A DNA stretch of 64,000 nucleotides from Bradyrhizobium sp. sGM-13 (GTDB lineage: Bacteria > Pseudomonadota > Alphaproteobacteria > Rhizobiales > Xanthobacteraceae): assembly GCF_018398875.1 (NCBI RefSeq), contig NZ_JAGWDK010000008.1:186001-250000 (forward strand), given 5' to 3'. The notes under the pieces were generated by a model. That model searched no databases. It was not told the DNA's origin and worked only from the letters and a program-made list of their open reading frames with translations. Positions 25,389 to 34,193 of this stretch are shown piece after piece. The stretch's first letter is position 1. Every line of letters begins with the position of its first letter. Made by a program: the position numbers and the translations under genes.

Positions 25389-25885
25389 CAGATGTGCGCG
25401 CACTGTCGCGCTACCGCGCGTGGCGCGAGCAGCAGGCTTGCCGCCTCATGCAGGCGGCTGCCGCGGCGCGCGACGGGGCACGCTCGGCAAACGAGGCGGC
25501 GGCGGCTGCGCTTGCTTCCGCGGAGGACGACCGAAGGCTTGGAGAGCAGTGTTACTACCGCGATCTCGCATCCACCGCGCGCGTTACGATCGACATGCTG
25601 TATCGGCGGCATGACGACCTAGCCCGATGGGGAGCAGCGGTGGAAGGCGCAAGCCGCCTCGCGGAAACGGCGCGCGCGGCGCTCACACGCTGCGAGAGCG
25701 AGTTGCTGCGGTCCACGGCTGAGTACCGCGCGCGGTTTCGCGAAGTCAAAAAAGCGCGCCTGCTGCAGGGCAGGCTTGAGGATGCCTTCCTTTCTCACAT
25801 GGAGCTGATCGACGAACTGGATACGGAAGAACAGAGCAGCATTCGGTACGTGAATAGGCCCAGCGGCCGGAGTGAATGGCCGTGA
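25385..25885 (+). CDS. sctO: SctO, central stalk of the ATPase
   Basis: 166 aa from the ATG overlapping the sctN stop (ATGA). Almost entirely charged alpha-helix forming an antiparallel coiled coil (YRAWREQQACRLMQAAAAARDGARSANEAAAAAL ... LAETARAALTRCESELLRSTAEYRARFREVKKARLLQGRLED), like FliJ/YscO. It sits in the SctN pore and contacts SctV. Sequence is poorly conserved in this family, so the call rests on fold and position (Y4yJ place). Confidence 0.88.
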   Translation: MTDVRALSRYRAWREQQACRLMQAAAAARDGARSANEAAAAALASAEDDRRLGEQCYYRDLASTARVTIDMLYRRHDDLARWGAAVEGASRLAETARAALTRCESELLRSTAEYRARFREVKKARLLQGRLEDAFLSHMELIDELDTEEQSSIRYVNRPSGRSEWP

Positions 25886-26991
25886 TGAGTGCCCACGGAG
25901 CGCTTGCGCCGCACCGAGAGCAGCCGCAGAAGACGGGCATCGCACCGTGGCAACCGCGGATGCTGTGCGAACTGCCGGATTTAGCCGTCCTGAACGCTTG
26001 TTCCATCCGACGCGCGCCGTTCAGGGGCTCCATCGAAGGCCTGCCGATCGAATTTGACCTGTCGCCCACCTACACGTCCGCGCCTGCCGCCAGGGCAGAC
26101 GATCGTTTCGAAGCGATCCTGAGCTGGGGAGACGCTCAAGCAATCGCTACGCTTGCCTTCGCACCCGTGCGCCGTCTGCTGGAGCGAATTCAGCCGGAGC
26201 TTTCTGGCGATCCGCCGAGCGATCCGGCTCTGTCGCTGCTGGTGGAGCTTGCGCTGGCTCCCCTGTTTACGAAAATCGAGATGTCCACCGGCACGCCGCT
26301 CGCGCTTCGGTCATCTTCCCGTCGCGCGGCCGGCGATCTCTCGAGACCCGGTCCGCAGTCGCGCAGGCTTGCCTTCCGCGGCACGCTGGATGGTGATCTC
26401 CTCGAGCTTACGCTTGAGTTCGATGGTCATGTCGTCGAGGACTTCGTCAAGCTGTTCCAGTATGTTGCGCCGGCAAGATTACCGTTGGCACAGACATTCG
26501 TGCCTATCGTCACGATCCTCGGCGCAGGCGCCGTACGGCTGCCGGTGCGCATGCTGCAAGACCTGCAGCACGGCGACGTGCTGATACCGGACGAATTTCC
26601 ATTCGAGCGCGGCGAAGTTGCTCTCACGGTTGGGCATCGATATCGGACGATCGCGCGCCTGGAACAAAACGGAGCGCGTGTTCAATCCGTGCTTCAGCAC
26701 AGCAAGTCGATTCGGGAGATCAATGCGGTGGATGGCAAAGGCACATCCGGCGTCGTCGAGATGGATGATCTCGGCGACCTCGAAGTTCAGTTGACGTTCG
26801 AGTTGGGTCGACAAACCGTCGAACTGGAACAACTCCGCACGATAACGCCCGGCTCTGTATTTCCGCTCGCACGTTCGCCGGATGACCCCGTCGACATCGT
26901 CGCCAACGGACGCCGCATCGGCCGCGGCGAGATCGTGCGTGTCGGTGATGGTCTCGGCGTTCGCCTTATTCGCCTGTTCGACCATGGCTGA
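25885..26991 (+). CDS. sctQ: SctQ, cytoplasmic C-ring/sorting platform
   Basis: 368 aa from the ATG of TGATG at the sctO stop; an ATG three codons earlier is possible. The C-terminal 75 residues are an SPOA domain (GDLEVQLTFELGRQTVELEQLRTITPGSVFPLARSPDDPVDIVANGRRIGRGEIVRVGDGLGVRLIRLF), with an earlier, weaker SPOA-like segment around 230-300. It recruits substrates below the export gate. Look for an internal start giving a separate SPOA fragment, as in other SctQ genes. Confidence 0.95.
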   Translation: MSAHGALAPHREQPQKTGIAPWQPRMLCELPDLAVLNACSIRRAPFRGSIEGLPIEFDLSPTYTSAPAARADDRFEAILSWGDAQAIATLAFAPVRRLLERIQPELSGDPPSDPALSLLVELALAPLFTKIEMSTGTPLALRSSSRRAAGDLSRPGPQSRRLAFRGTLDGDLLELTLEFDGHVVEDFVKLFQYVAPARLPLAQTFVPIVTILGAGAVRLPVRMLQDLQHGDVLIPDEFPFERGEVALTVGHRYRTIARLEQNGARVQSVLQHSKSIREINAVDGKGTSGVVEMDDLGDLEVQLTFELGRQTVELEQLRTITPGSVFPLARSPDDPVDIVANGRRIGRGEIVRVGDGLGVRLIRLFDHG

Positions 26992-27640
26992 CATACAGCC
27001 CGGCATACTTGCGCTTATCGCGATCACCTTCGGCTTGGGATTGCTGGTCTTCGTCGTCGTGACGACGACCTCATTCCTGAAGATCTCGGTCGTGCTGTTC
27101 CTCGTCCGCAACGCGCTCGGCGCCCAGCAAGTGCCTCCGAACATCGTCCTGTATGGCGCCGCGCTGATTCTCACCGTCTATATCAGCTCCCCTATCATCG
27201 AGCAGGTCTACGGACAACTGAACGATCCGACCCTGCAGTACAGGACATTCGATGATTGGGGCGTCGCGGTGAAGCGCGCCCAGGAGCCGGTGCGTGACTA
27301 TCTGAAACGCTTTACCAGGCCGGAAGAGCGGCAATTCTTTCTTACCGCCACCGAGCGCGTATGGCCGGCCGACATGCGTAATCGCGCGAGCGAGGATGAC
27401 ATTTCCATTCTTGCCCCTTCCTTTCTGCTCGCAGAACTCAAGCGTGCCTTCGAGATCGGCTTTCTGCTCTATCTTCCGTTCATCACCATTGATCTCGTGG
27501 TGACGACCATCCTGATGGCAATGGGCATGTCGCTTGTATCGCCGACGGTAATTTCAGTTCCGTTCAAGCTGTTCCTGTTCATTGCGATCGATGGCTGGTC
27601 ACGGCTGATGCACGGGCTCGTCCTGAGTTATGCGCAATAG
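26984..27640 (+). CDS. sctR: SctR, export apparatus membrane protein
   Basis: 218 aa of the FliP/YscR family, starting with an ATG that overlaps sctQ by eight bases. Four membrane helices: FGLGLLVFVVVTTTSFLKISVVLFLVRNALG near the N-terminus and, after a periplasmic loop with VAVKRAQEPVRDYL, the pair FEIGFLLYLPFITIDLVVTTILMAMGM and ISVPFKLFLFIAIDGWS. These are the family signatures. It forms the core of the SctRST export gate. Confidence 0.98.
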   Translation: MADIQPGILALIAITFGLGLLVFVVVTTTSFLKISVVLFLVRNALGAQQVPPNIVLYGAALILTVYISSPIIEQVYGQLNDPTLQYRTFDDWGVAVKRAQEPVRDYLKRFTRPEERQFFLTATERVWPADMRNRASEDDISILAPSFLLAELKRAFEIGFLLYLPFITIDLVVTTILMAMGMSLVSPTVISVPFKLFLFIAIDGWSRLMHGLVLSYAQ

Positions 27641-27654
27641 CGGAGGACGCTCTC

Positions 27655-27930
27655 ATGGAAGAAGCCAGCATTCTGACGCACATGAGCACATCGCTCAGCC
27701 TATTTCTCGTGCTGACGTTGCCGCCATTGCTGGCGGCGCTGGTGGCCGGGCTGATCGTCGGGATCCTGCAGGCCGCCACGCAGGTCCAGGACCAGACGCT
27801 GCCTCAGACTGTCAAGCTGCTCGTTGTCGTCGCCGTACTCGGCCTGCTTTCTCCGCTGCTTGCCGGCCCGCTGATCGATCATGCCCGGCGCCTGTTCACG
27901 GAATTTCCTGCGCTCACCACGCGTTTGTGA
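27655..27930 (+). CDS. sctS: SctS, export apparatus membrane protein
   Basis: 91 aa of the FliQ/YscS family with GGAGG eight bases upstream. Two membrane helices: LFLVLTLPPLLAALVAGLIVGILQAATQVQDQTLPQTVKLLVVVAVLGLLSPLLAGPL; the ATQVQDQTL loop is the family signature. Confidence 0.98.
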   Translation: MEEASILTHMSTSLSLFLVLTLPPLLAALVAGLIVGILQAATQVQDQTLPQTVKLLVVVAVLGLLSPLLAGPLIDHARRLFTEFPALTTRL

Positions 27931-27946
27931 GGGATAGTCGACCGCG

Positions 27947-28765
27947 ATGACGTCACTGCTCTCATCGGCGGATTTTCAGCAATTCATTGACGGCGCGTTG
28001 ATGGCTTTGCTCGGCCTAGGCATCGCTGCCATGCGGACCTTAGGCATTGCCCTGGTGTTGCCGGTGTTCACCAAGGCGGAGCTCGGCGGCGTCATCCGGT
28101 CGGGCTTTGCGCTCGCCCTGGGCCTTCCTGTGATGTGGCACGTGGCCGACAGCATCGGCGCGCTGGGGCCGCACCAGAACGCCCAACTTGTTTTGATCGC
28201 GATCAAAGAATTGATGGTGGGCGGGCTCATCGGCTTCATGTTCGGCGTGCCGTTCTGGGCCGTCCAGGCCGTGGGCGAGTTGGTCGACGAGCAGCGAGGT
28301 GTGACCAACGAGGAGGCCTTCGATCCTGCAACGCGGTCGCAGGCGTCGTCGCTGAGCCTGTTTCTCGGTATCAGTGCGATCGCCGTCTTCGTCGCTGCGG
28401 ATGGCCTGCGCATTGTGGCCGGCACTCTCTACGACAGCTACGCGATCTGGCCAGTGACGAGCTTTACGCCCAGGCTCACGCTCGACAACGCCCTTTCGAT
28501 TGCCAAGGTCCTCGACCACATCCTCGGCTACGCGCTCCTGGTCGGCGGTCCGGTCATCGCACTGTTCCTGCTGCTCGATTTGTCGGTGATGCTGATCGGC
28601 CGTTCCGCCCCACAACTGAACGCGTACGATCTGCCGCCGACCCTGAAGAACGTGGTGTTCGTGGTCTTCATCGGCATCTACGCGACATATCTCATGAACT
28701 ATATGCGGGACGAGCTGGCGGGTACGCACGGCGTCAAGAGTCAACTCGAGCGTTTCCTGCAATGA
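27947..28765 (+). CDS. sctT: SctT, export apparatus membrane protein
   Basis: 272 aa of the FliR/YscT family with about six to eight membrane helices. Recognisable parts are RTLGIALVLPVFTKAELGGVIRSGFALALGLPV, LIAIKELMVGGLIGFMFGVPFWAVQAVGELVDEQRGV and GGPVIALFLLLDLSVMLIGRSAPQLN. Its stop overlaps the sctU start (ATGA). Confidence 0.98.
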   Translation: MTSLLSSADFQQFIDGALMALLGLGIAAMRTLGIALVLPVFTKAELGGVIRSGFALALGLPVMWHVADSIGALGPHQNAQLVLIAIKELMVGGLIGFMFGVPFWAVQAVGELVDEQRGVTNEEAFDPATRSQASSLSLFLGISAIAVFVAADGLRIVAGTLYDSYAIWPVTSFTPRLTLDNALSIAKVLDHILGYALLVGGPVIALFLLLDLSVMLIGRSAPQLNAYDLPPTLKNVVFVVFIGIYATYLMNYMRDELAGTHGVKSQLERFLQ

Positions 28766-29802
28766 GCGATGCCAGCGAGCAAAAATCGCTCCCGCCTTCG
28801 ACGAAGAAGCTTCAGGACGCGCGCAAGAAGGGACAGATATCCCACAGCCACGATTTCGTCAGCGCGGTCGGCGCGGTGGCGGCGATCGCGTATCTGTGGA
28901 CGTTCTCGGCGAGTATCGTTGGCCTTTGGCGGGACGCCCTGCTGCTCGCCGTTGGTATGCAGAACGAAGCGTTCCAGGTAGCGTTGCCGCAACTGGGCGC
29001 GGCGCTCATCGCTTTGTGCTGGCGAACGGTTGTGCCGCTGCTGACGGTCGCTGTCGCGGCTGCAATACTTGCCAACCTCATCATTAATCGCGGCCTTCTG
29101 TTCTCGCTGACGCCGATGACCCCGGATCTGGAACACATCAATCCGTTCACCGGGTTCAAACGCATCTTCGCTCTCAGGAACTGGATTGAGCTTGCCAAGA
29201 CCGTCGTTAAGGGCGTTCTGCTCGGGTCCACCTTCGTCATCGTGTTGGCAGGCACGCTGAACACGCTGGTCCGGCTGCCGATCTGCGGCGAAGGCTGCAT
29301 CGGCTTCGTGTTCGGCAGCATGGCGCAGTTGCTGCTCGGCATCGGCATTGCCTTCCTCCTGACAACCGGCTTGATTGACATTCTGCTTCAGCGCTGGCTG
29401 TTCCTGCGCGAGATGCGCATGACGATCACGGAAAGCAAGCGCGAGCTGCAGGATCAGGAGGGCAATCCGCTGGTGCGCAGCGCGCGCCGGCGCCAACGCG
29501 AGCAGCAGGCCCAAGAACCCGCGATCGGTCCGCGTCATGCTACGCTGTTCGTGCGCGGCGAGAGCGTGATGGTAGGCCTTCGCTACGTCCGGGGCGAAAC
29601 ATCGGTGCCTATCGTGGTTTGCCGCGCCAGAGGCGCTGCCGTCCGATCGCTTCTGGACATTGCAACCTCTGCCAACATTCCCGTAGTCCCGGAAGCCGCA
29701 CTCACGCGCAGCCTGCGGCGCAAGCCGCGGCTTGGCAGCGCCATCGCAAATCAGCAGTTCGAACGCGTGGCCCGCGCGATGCTGGCCGCAGGCCTTGTCT
29801 AG
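28762..29802 (+). CDS. sctU: SctU, substrate-specificity switch protein lacking the NPTH motif
   Basis: 346 aa of the FlhB/YscU family, starting at the ATG overlapping sctT. The N-terminus begins EQKSLPPSTKKLQDARKKGQISHSHDF, the usual export signature, followed by four membrane helices and MTITESKRELQDQEGNPLVRSARR at the start of the cytoplasmic domain. Where the family has the autocleavage motif NPTH (NPTHxAVALRY), this protein reads TLFVRGESVMVGLRYV, so Asn-Pro-Thr-His is replaced by Arg-Gly-Glu-Ser. The flanking GLRY, PIVVCRARGAAVRSLLDIATSANIPVV and LTRSL parts are intact, so this is a real change, not a frameshift. Usual switching by cleavage is not expected. Confidence 0.95.
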   Translation: MSDASEQKSLPPSTKKLQDARKKGQISHSHDFVSAVGAVAAIAYLWTFSASIVGLWRDALLLAVGMQNEAFQVALPQLGAALIALCWRTVVPLLTVAVAAAILANLIINRGLLFSLTPMTPDLEHINPFTGFKRIFALRNWIELAKTVVKGVLLGSTFVIVLAGTLNTLVRLPICGEGCIGFVFGSMAQLLLGIGIAFLLTTGLIDILLQRWLFLREMRMTITESKRELQDQEGNPLVRSARRRQREQQAQEPAIGPRHATLFVRGESVMVGLRYVRGETSVPIVVCRARGAAVRSLLDIATSANIPVVPEAALTRSLRRKPRLGSAIANQQFERVARAMLAAGLV

Positions 29803-30105
29803 GGCGTGAACGAACTCATAAATTTATAGACTTGGCGGACGTCCGCCTTGGTGCGCACTACGGACTCAAGTCGGACATCTCGCCTGGTCCAAAAGGGCCA
29901 ACAACCGACCTTCGTCGCGACCCGCGAAACCACTCCGATAGATCCCGCCCGGCTTATCAAATGTCTCTATCCCATCGGAAGCGGACTGGTCAGCATGATT
30001 GGCATGTGTCTCATTTCCCGACAGGTGGATCGATAGCCTCGTTGACACGATTTTCAGTATTTTTGCTTCTCCTCGCTTGGTCCGTCGTGCCCTCTGTTGC
30101 CAAAC
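29803..30105. other. Intergenic stretch without recognisable gene
   Basis: Lies between the convergent ends of sctU and the serine hydrolase gene. It starts with an AT-rich patch (AACTCATAAATTTATAG). I see no gene, RNA or clear terminator in it. Confidence 0.5.
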
Positions 30106-31599
30106 TCAGGGGGCCCGGGTCTTTTGTGCTTTTGGCATCGCCTCGATCAACAGCGCGAGCGCTTTGCTGAAACCTGAAGCGGCGTAAGATTGGCCCCGAT
30201 AGTGCCCGAGACGCACGACGACGAGATCGTGCGAGGGAATGATCAGCGTGGTTTGCCCGCCAGCGCCCGCCATGTAGTAGGCATGGCGCGGGACTGGATA
30301 TTGCCCGTCGCCGTTGAGCCAGAAAAAGGCTCCATAGATCGGCCGATTGTCCGCGGCCCAGGCAGGCGCAAGTGTGCTGACGAATGTGGTATAGCCCTCT
30401 GGGAGAATGCGCTCACCGTTCCAAACGCCCCCCTGAAGATAGAGATTGCCAAGCCGCGCCCAATCGCGCCCGGAGCCAACCACATAACCTTGCCCTAGAA
30501 AATTTCCGAACGGATCAGTTTCGATCACCATGGTACGGATGCCGAGCTTATCGAACAGCCTCCGCTGAGGAAATGAGAGATATTCGTCGCCGCGTTTTTC
30601 GACAGCGAGCCGGATTAGATAGTTGATCAGGACCGGATCGGTGTTGCGATAGCGTCCGACCGTGTTGGGAGGCCATTGCAATGGCCGTGTCGCCGCGTAG
30701 TGAAAGGAATCGATGCCGCCGGTATAAAGATAGACGTGATCCGGGTAAGGCCCCGTTGGGTCATAATCGGGGTCTTGGGGCGCCCTGATCCGAAGCCCGC
30801 TCGACATGTGAAGGAGATCCGCAATGCGTATTTTGGCGCGCGGGTCGCCTGGTGTCTGCCATTCGGGAATCGGTGCCGGCTGGTCCAAATCATAGACGCC
30901 GTCTTTGACCAGAATGCCAAAGAGCGCTGCCGTGACGCTCTTGCCCATGGACCAGCTTTCGAGCGGCGTCTGCGCCGTAACACCTTGCGCGTAGCGCTCG
31001 GCAATGAGGCGGCCTTTCCACGTCACAACGAACGCCGCGGTCAATGCTTCGGCCGGTTGGAACGCGGCATTCACGGCAGCTTTGAGTTTCTCGGCGTCGA
31101 TCTCTGACGGCAGGGGCTCCTGCGGCAGCATGTCGCCCATGGGCCACATTTGGGTCGCAGGATCGGGCAATCGGCTCTTGACGGCGACCGGCTTGAAATT
31201 GATGGCGCTCTCGCCGATCGGGAACGTGACGCAACCCTGGCTCCCGAGATGTTTGGCCGTCCGCGTCACGCCGCTAGGGAGCGTGACGTGGACCGCCTTG
31301 TTGGCGCGATCGATGACCGGCTTGCCGAGCTTCGCGCGCTGTCCGTAGGGCGCCGTGAAAAACCCAACATTGCCGGCTGCGAAATCGGGCGCTAGGCCGG
31401 TCATGAATACAGCGGAGCACATGACCTTCGCATATCCGGCGGCGTGATGCGTCAAGGGCTCGCCTGGCGGCGGCACATAGGGCGTATCGAGTTCGAACGA
31501 TTTCGCGCGGGCGATGAGCGCATCTTTGGCGGGAGCCTGCGCAGCCGCCGCCGTACCGGTGAGAGTCACAAGAATCGTCACCAGAAGACGCTTATTCAT
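30106..31599 (-). CDS. Secreted serine hydrolase of the beta-lactamase/penicillin-binding fold
   Basis: 497 aa from the ATG at 31599, giving a clean Sec signal (KRLLVTILVTLTGTAAAA, cleavage near AQA). The catalytic SxxK motif is S217-M-G-K220 (WSMGKSVTAALFG), and the second motif is YRNTDP (Y-x-N) near 285. The C-terminal part has GGQTTLIIPSHDLVVVRLG, the HTG/KTG-like strand in class C-like hydrolases. The N-terminal 180 residues are an extra domain common in this family. It acts in the periplasm or outside on an ester, amide or peptide of unknown identity. It sits between the main T3SS operon and the secretin module; a link to secretion is not shown. Confidence 0.9.
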   Translation of the reverse strand: MNKRLLVTILVTLTGTAAAAQAPAKDALIARAKSFELDTPYVPPPGEPLTHHAAGYAKVMCSAVFMTGLAPDFAAGNVGFFTAPYGQRAKLGKPVIDRANKAVHVTLPSGVTRTAKHLGSQGCVTFPIGESAINFKPVAVKSRLPDPATQMWPMGDMLPQEPLPSEIDAEKLKAAVNAAFQPAEALTAAFVVTWKGRLIAERYAQGVTAQTPLESWSMGKSVTAALFGILVKDGVYDLDQPAPIPEWQTPGDPRAKIRIADLLHMSSGLRIRAPQDPDYDPTGPYPDHVYLYTGGIDSFHYAATRPLQWPPNTVGRYRNTDPVLINYLIRLAVEKRGDEYLSFPQRRLFDKLGIRTMVIETDPFGNFLGQGYVVGSGRDWARLGNLYLQGGVWNGERILPEGYTTFVSTLAPAWAADNRPIYGAFFWLNGDGQYPVPRHAYYMAGAGGQTTLIIPSHDLVVVRLGHYRGQSYAASGFSKALALLIEAMPKAQKTRAP

Positions 31600-31755
31600 G
31601 ATCGCTCCCGCGAAAACGAACAATAATCGTTTGGTTCAATTGCTGCGCATGCAACACATCAATATGCCCTAACGCGCATCTGAGTGAGAGTATGGACCAG
31701 CCCTCGCGACGCAGGATATCAGATCCGCGGCACGAGCGCTCGGCCCTAGACTACG

Positions 31756-32460
31756 CTACTGGGCGGGCGCGCCGCCTGCACCACCGGCCGGCGTCGCCGG
31801 ATTGGACGGCGGGACGTTGACGAGAACAGCACCACGTCCGGCTGTCTGTGGGGTGAGAACGGAATTGCCGCTGAACGTGCGGTGGCGCGTCACCGGAATA
31901 GCCGCGCGCTCGCCATCGGACGGAGGCACTGCGGAACTTTCCAGCAGATCCTTCGGGTCGTTGACCATGGTGGCGAGGTTCGACAGATTCGAGCAACCGA
32001 GCGTCGGCTCGAAATGATTTTCATTCGGCGACGCCGTGATCTCCAGCGACGGACATCCCGGCGCAAGTGCTGTGTAGCGCACGGCAACGACACGGATCGC
32101 GAAGCGATAGCGTTCGTCGGCCGGCCCGTTGACTTCCTTCACCTTGAAGGGCGTGACGCCCATGCGGATTGTACTTCGCCTCACCGCATAACGTGCGCGC
32201 GGATCGATCCCGATGACGTGCACGTGGATGGCATCGAGCCGGCCAGAGCTCGCAGTATATATGAAGTCTTCCAGACGGCGCTGGTCTGCCGATGTCAGCG
32301 CACCACGTGAGCCGCTGGAGAGCAGAAGGATATGCGGCGCGGGCTCGACCAGGGCGGCTGGCGGCGTCTCGACATAGGCATGACAGGCCGAGAGCAGCGG
32401 CGCGAACAGGCCGACGGCCAGGAACATCATGGTCGTGCGCATCCGGATTCCCTTCGTCAT
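31756..32460 (-). CDS. CpaD-like outer-membrane lipoprotein paired with RhcC2 (Y4xK place)
   Basis: 234 aa; the ATG at 32460 overlaps the secretin stop, and an internal ATG at 32442 with AAGGGA upstream is equally possible. The lipoprotein signal ends in lipobox LLSAC. The diagnostic CpaD stretch is present: CPSLEITASPNENHFEPTLGCSNLSNLATMVNDPKDLL, with GC..xNLAxMVxxPxDLL. In Tad systems CpaD assists CpaC secretin assembly. In symbiotic rhizobia y4xI-y4xJ-y4xK (ttsI, rhcC2, lipoprotein) has the same order. The product is likely a pilotin or stabiliser for the T3SS secretin. Confidence 0.88.
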   Translation of the reverse strand: MTKGIRMRTTMMFLAVGLFAPLLSACHAYVETPPAALVEPAPHILLLSSGSRGALTSADQRRLEDFIYTASSGRLDAIHVHVIGIDPRARYAVRRSTIRMGVTPFKVKEVNGPADERYRFAIRVVAVRYTALAPGCPSLEITASPNENHFEPTLGCSNLSNLATMVNDPKDLLESSAVPPSDGERAAIPVTRHRTFSGNSVLTPQTAGRGAVLVNVPPSNPATPAGGAGGAPAQ

Positions 32461-33905
32461 TCGAGAATAAAGCCATCTTGGAGCGGTCGCGTAACTTTAG
32501 CCTTCGGTGCCTGACGTCCCGGCGGCGGTGACCCTACCCTGTTCAGCAAAACGCGATCGACGTCGGAGGGTGGCGCGACACGGTCGGTCGGCGCCTGGAC
32601 GCGTGTCGCACTGATAGCGGGCCGCACGATGTAAGGCGTAACGATGATGACGAGTTCGGTTTCGTCCTTCTGGAAGTTGCTCGAGCGGAATAGCGCGCCG
32701 AGCACTGGGATATCGCCTAGCCAGGGGAATGCCGAGATGTTGGTGCTGAAGCCCTTGCGGATCAGGCCGCCGATCGCAAAGCTTTGTCCGCTCGCGAGTT
32801 CAACGACCGTATCGGCACGCCGCGTCGCAAGGGCTGGAATGGTAAAGCCATTAATCTGGACCTGGCCGTGACTCGAAATGTCACTGACTTCCGGCTTGAC
32901 CCGAACGCTGATCATTTCGCCGGCAAGGACGGTCGGGATGAATTCAAGGCTGACGCCGAAACGCTTGAATTCGACGCTAAAGCGATCCAGCCCCTGTGCG
33001 ACCGGTATCGGAAACTCGCCGCCCGCGAGAAAGCTTGCAGGCTCGCCGGAGACCGCGGTGAGGTTCGGTTCCGCCAGAATGGAGACCAGACCTTCGGCTG
33101 CGAGCGCGTCAAGCACAGCGGAGATGTTCGTACCTCCAGCGCTAAATCCGACAAAGGCAGAACCGGCTCCCGTCGGCGATCGGATAAGTTGTCCCGTCGG
33201 ACCAACGGCAGTTCGGCCATTCACGAGACCGAAGCGGAAACCTCCCGTCTCGGCGGTCGCGTTGAGATTGAAGCCGAACTCCTTGGCCGCGTTTCTGGCC
33301 ACTTCCGCGACCCGTACCTGGAGATTAACCTGCAATGCACCAGCAACGCGCAGCCTGTTGGTGATGATGGCACCCTGCCCGAGGAACTGCGCTGTAATGG
33401 ACTTTGCGCTTTCCGCAACATCGGCACTGGGCACGGTGCCGCTCAATACCGCACCGTTGGGCGTGTAGGACACCTGGATCGCATAATCGCCGACCTCGTT
33501 GCGGAGCATTTCGCGCAGGTCCTTGATCGGCTGGGTAACAACGACTTCGTATTCGGCGATCGCCTGCTGGTTGTCGTCGAGCGCGAAGAAGCTCGTTCGA
33601 CCGGGCTTCTTCCCGAAGATAAAGGCCGCGTCGTTGGAAGGTGTCTGGATATCGGCAATGGCGGGATCGGCGACAAAGATCGTCTTCGCCGGCTGCGACA
33701 GCCGTATCGTCTGGCCGCGCGCCACATCCAGACGAATTTGGCCACGATCGGCGACGCCGGTCGTCGTATCCCGCATCGCCGCCTTGCGCAAAGGAACCAT
33801 ACGCACGGACGGCTGTTCAGCCGCCAATGCTTGGCTGCCGGAAGCGCCAACGAGAACGCACAGCAACAATATCCAGGATCTTGTTGGTTGAAGCTTCTTC
33901 GGCAC
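32457..33905 (-). CDS. rhcC2: RhcC2, Tad-like secretin forming the T3SS outer-membrane channel
   Basis: 482 aa with a Sec signal (SWILLLCVLVGASGSQALA). Domains in order: pilus-assembly N-domain of the CpaC type (about 50-120, DVARGQTIRLSQPAKTIFVADPAIADIQTPSNDAAFIFGKKPGRTSFFALD), a BON-like N-domain (about 130-190) and the secretin barrel domain (about 200-430), with the signature VSGEPASFLAGGEFPIPVA and the end ADTVVELASGQSFAIGGLIRKG ... FPWLGDIPVLGALFRSSNFQKDETELVIIVTPYIV. It has no C-terminal T3SS S-domain. It closely resembles CpaC/RcpA; coupling with CpaD-like and TtsI-like genes, and the split partner RhcC1, identify it as the T3SS secretin. Confidence 0.92.
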   Translation of the reverse strand: MPKKLQPTRSWILLLCVLVGASGSQALAAEQPSVRMVPLRKAAMRDTTTGVADRGQIRLDVARGQTIRLSQPAKTIFVADPAIADIQTPSNDAAFIFGKKPGRTSFFALDDNQQAIAEYEVVVTQPIKDLREMLRNEVGDYAIQVSYTPNGAVLSGTVPSADVAESAKSITAQFLGQGAIITNRLRVAGALQVNLQVRVAEVARNAAKEFGFNLNATAETGGFRFGLVNGRTAVGPTGQLIRSPTGAGSAFVGFSAGGTNISAVLDALAAEGLVSILAEPNLTAVSGEPASFLAGGEFPIPVAQGLDRFSVEFKRFGVSLEFIPTVLAGEMISVRVKPEVSDISSHGQVQINGFTIPALATRRADTVVELASGQSFAIGGLIRKGFSTNISAFPWLGDIPVLGALFRSSNFQKDETELVIIVTPYIVRPAISATRVQAPTDRVAPPSDVDRVLLNRVGSPPPGRQAPKAKVTRPLQDGFILE

Positions 33906-34193
33906 TTGTCGCCGGCCTTTTCGGAATTACGCAGTACGGGGCATCGTGAGGTCGACTTTGACGCCTGGCGCTCGATCGAGCTTCAGGCGCGCTCTCCAAG
34001 ATCCCGACTGAGTGAAGTGCGCGGAGCTTCGGATTGCATGGCTTTATTCTATTCACCCGCTGCAGTGCGGTCAGCACGCGATGCGCATCAGATGCTGCAA
34101 GTGAAACAACGTGTGGTCAGGACAACACACTTACATCGAGCTCCTCCTTCGATTGTCATGCTGGCGTCATCAAATTGAATCGTTACCACCACA

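Noticed and set aside
31756..33905. A Tad pilus locus
   Set aside because: Only the secretin and CpaD-like genes are present; ATPase, TadB/C, pilin and prepilin peptidase are absent, and the regulator gene order equals ttsI-rhcC2-y4xK.
32784..34178. 464-codon plus-strand frame antisense to the secretin
   Set aside because: The minus-strand secretin signatures are unmistakable; the antisense frame has no domain and no ribosome site.
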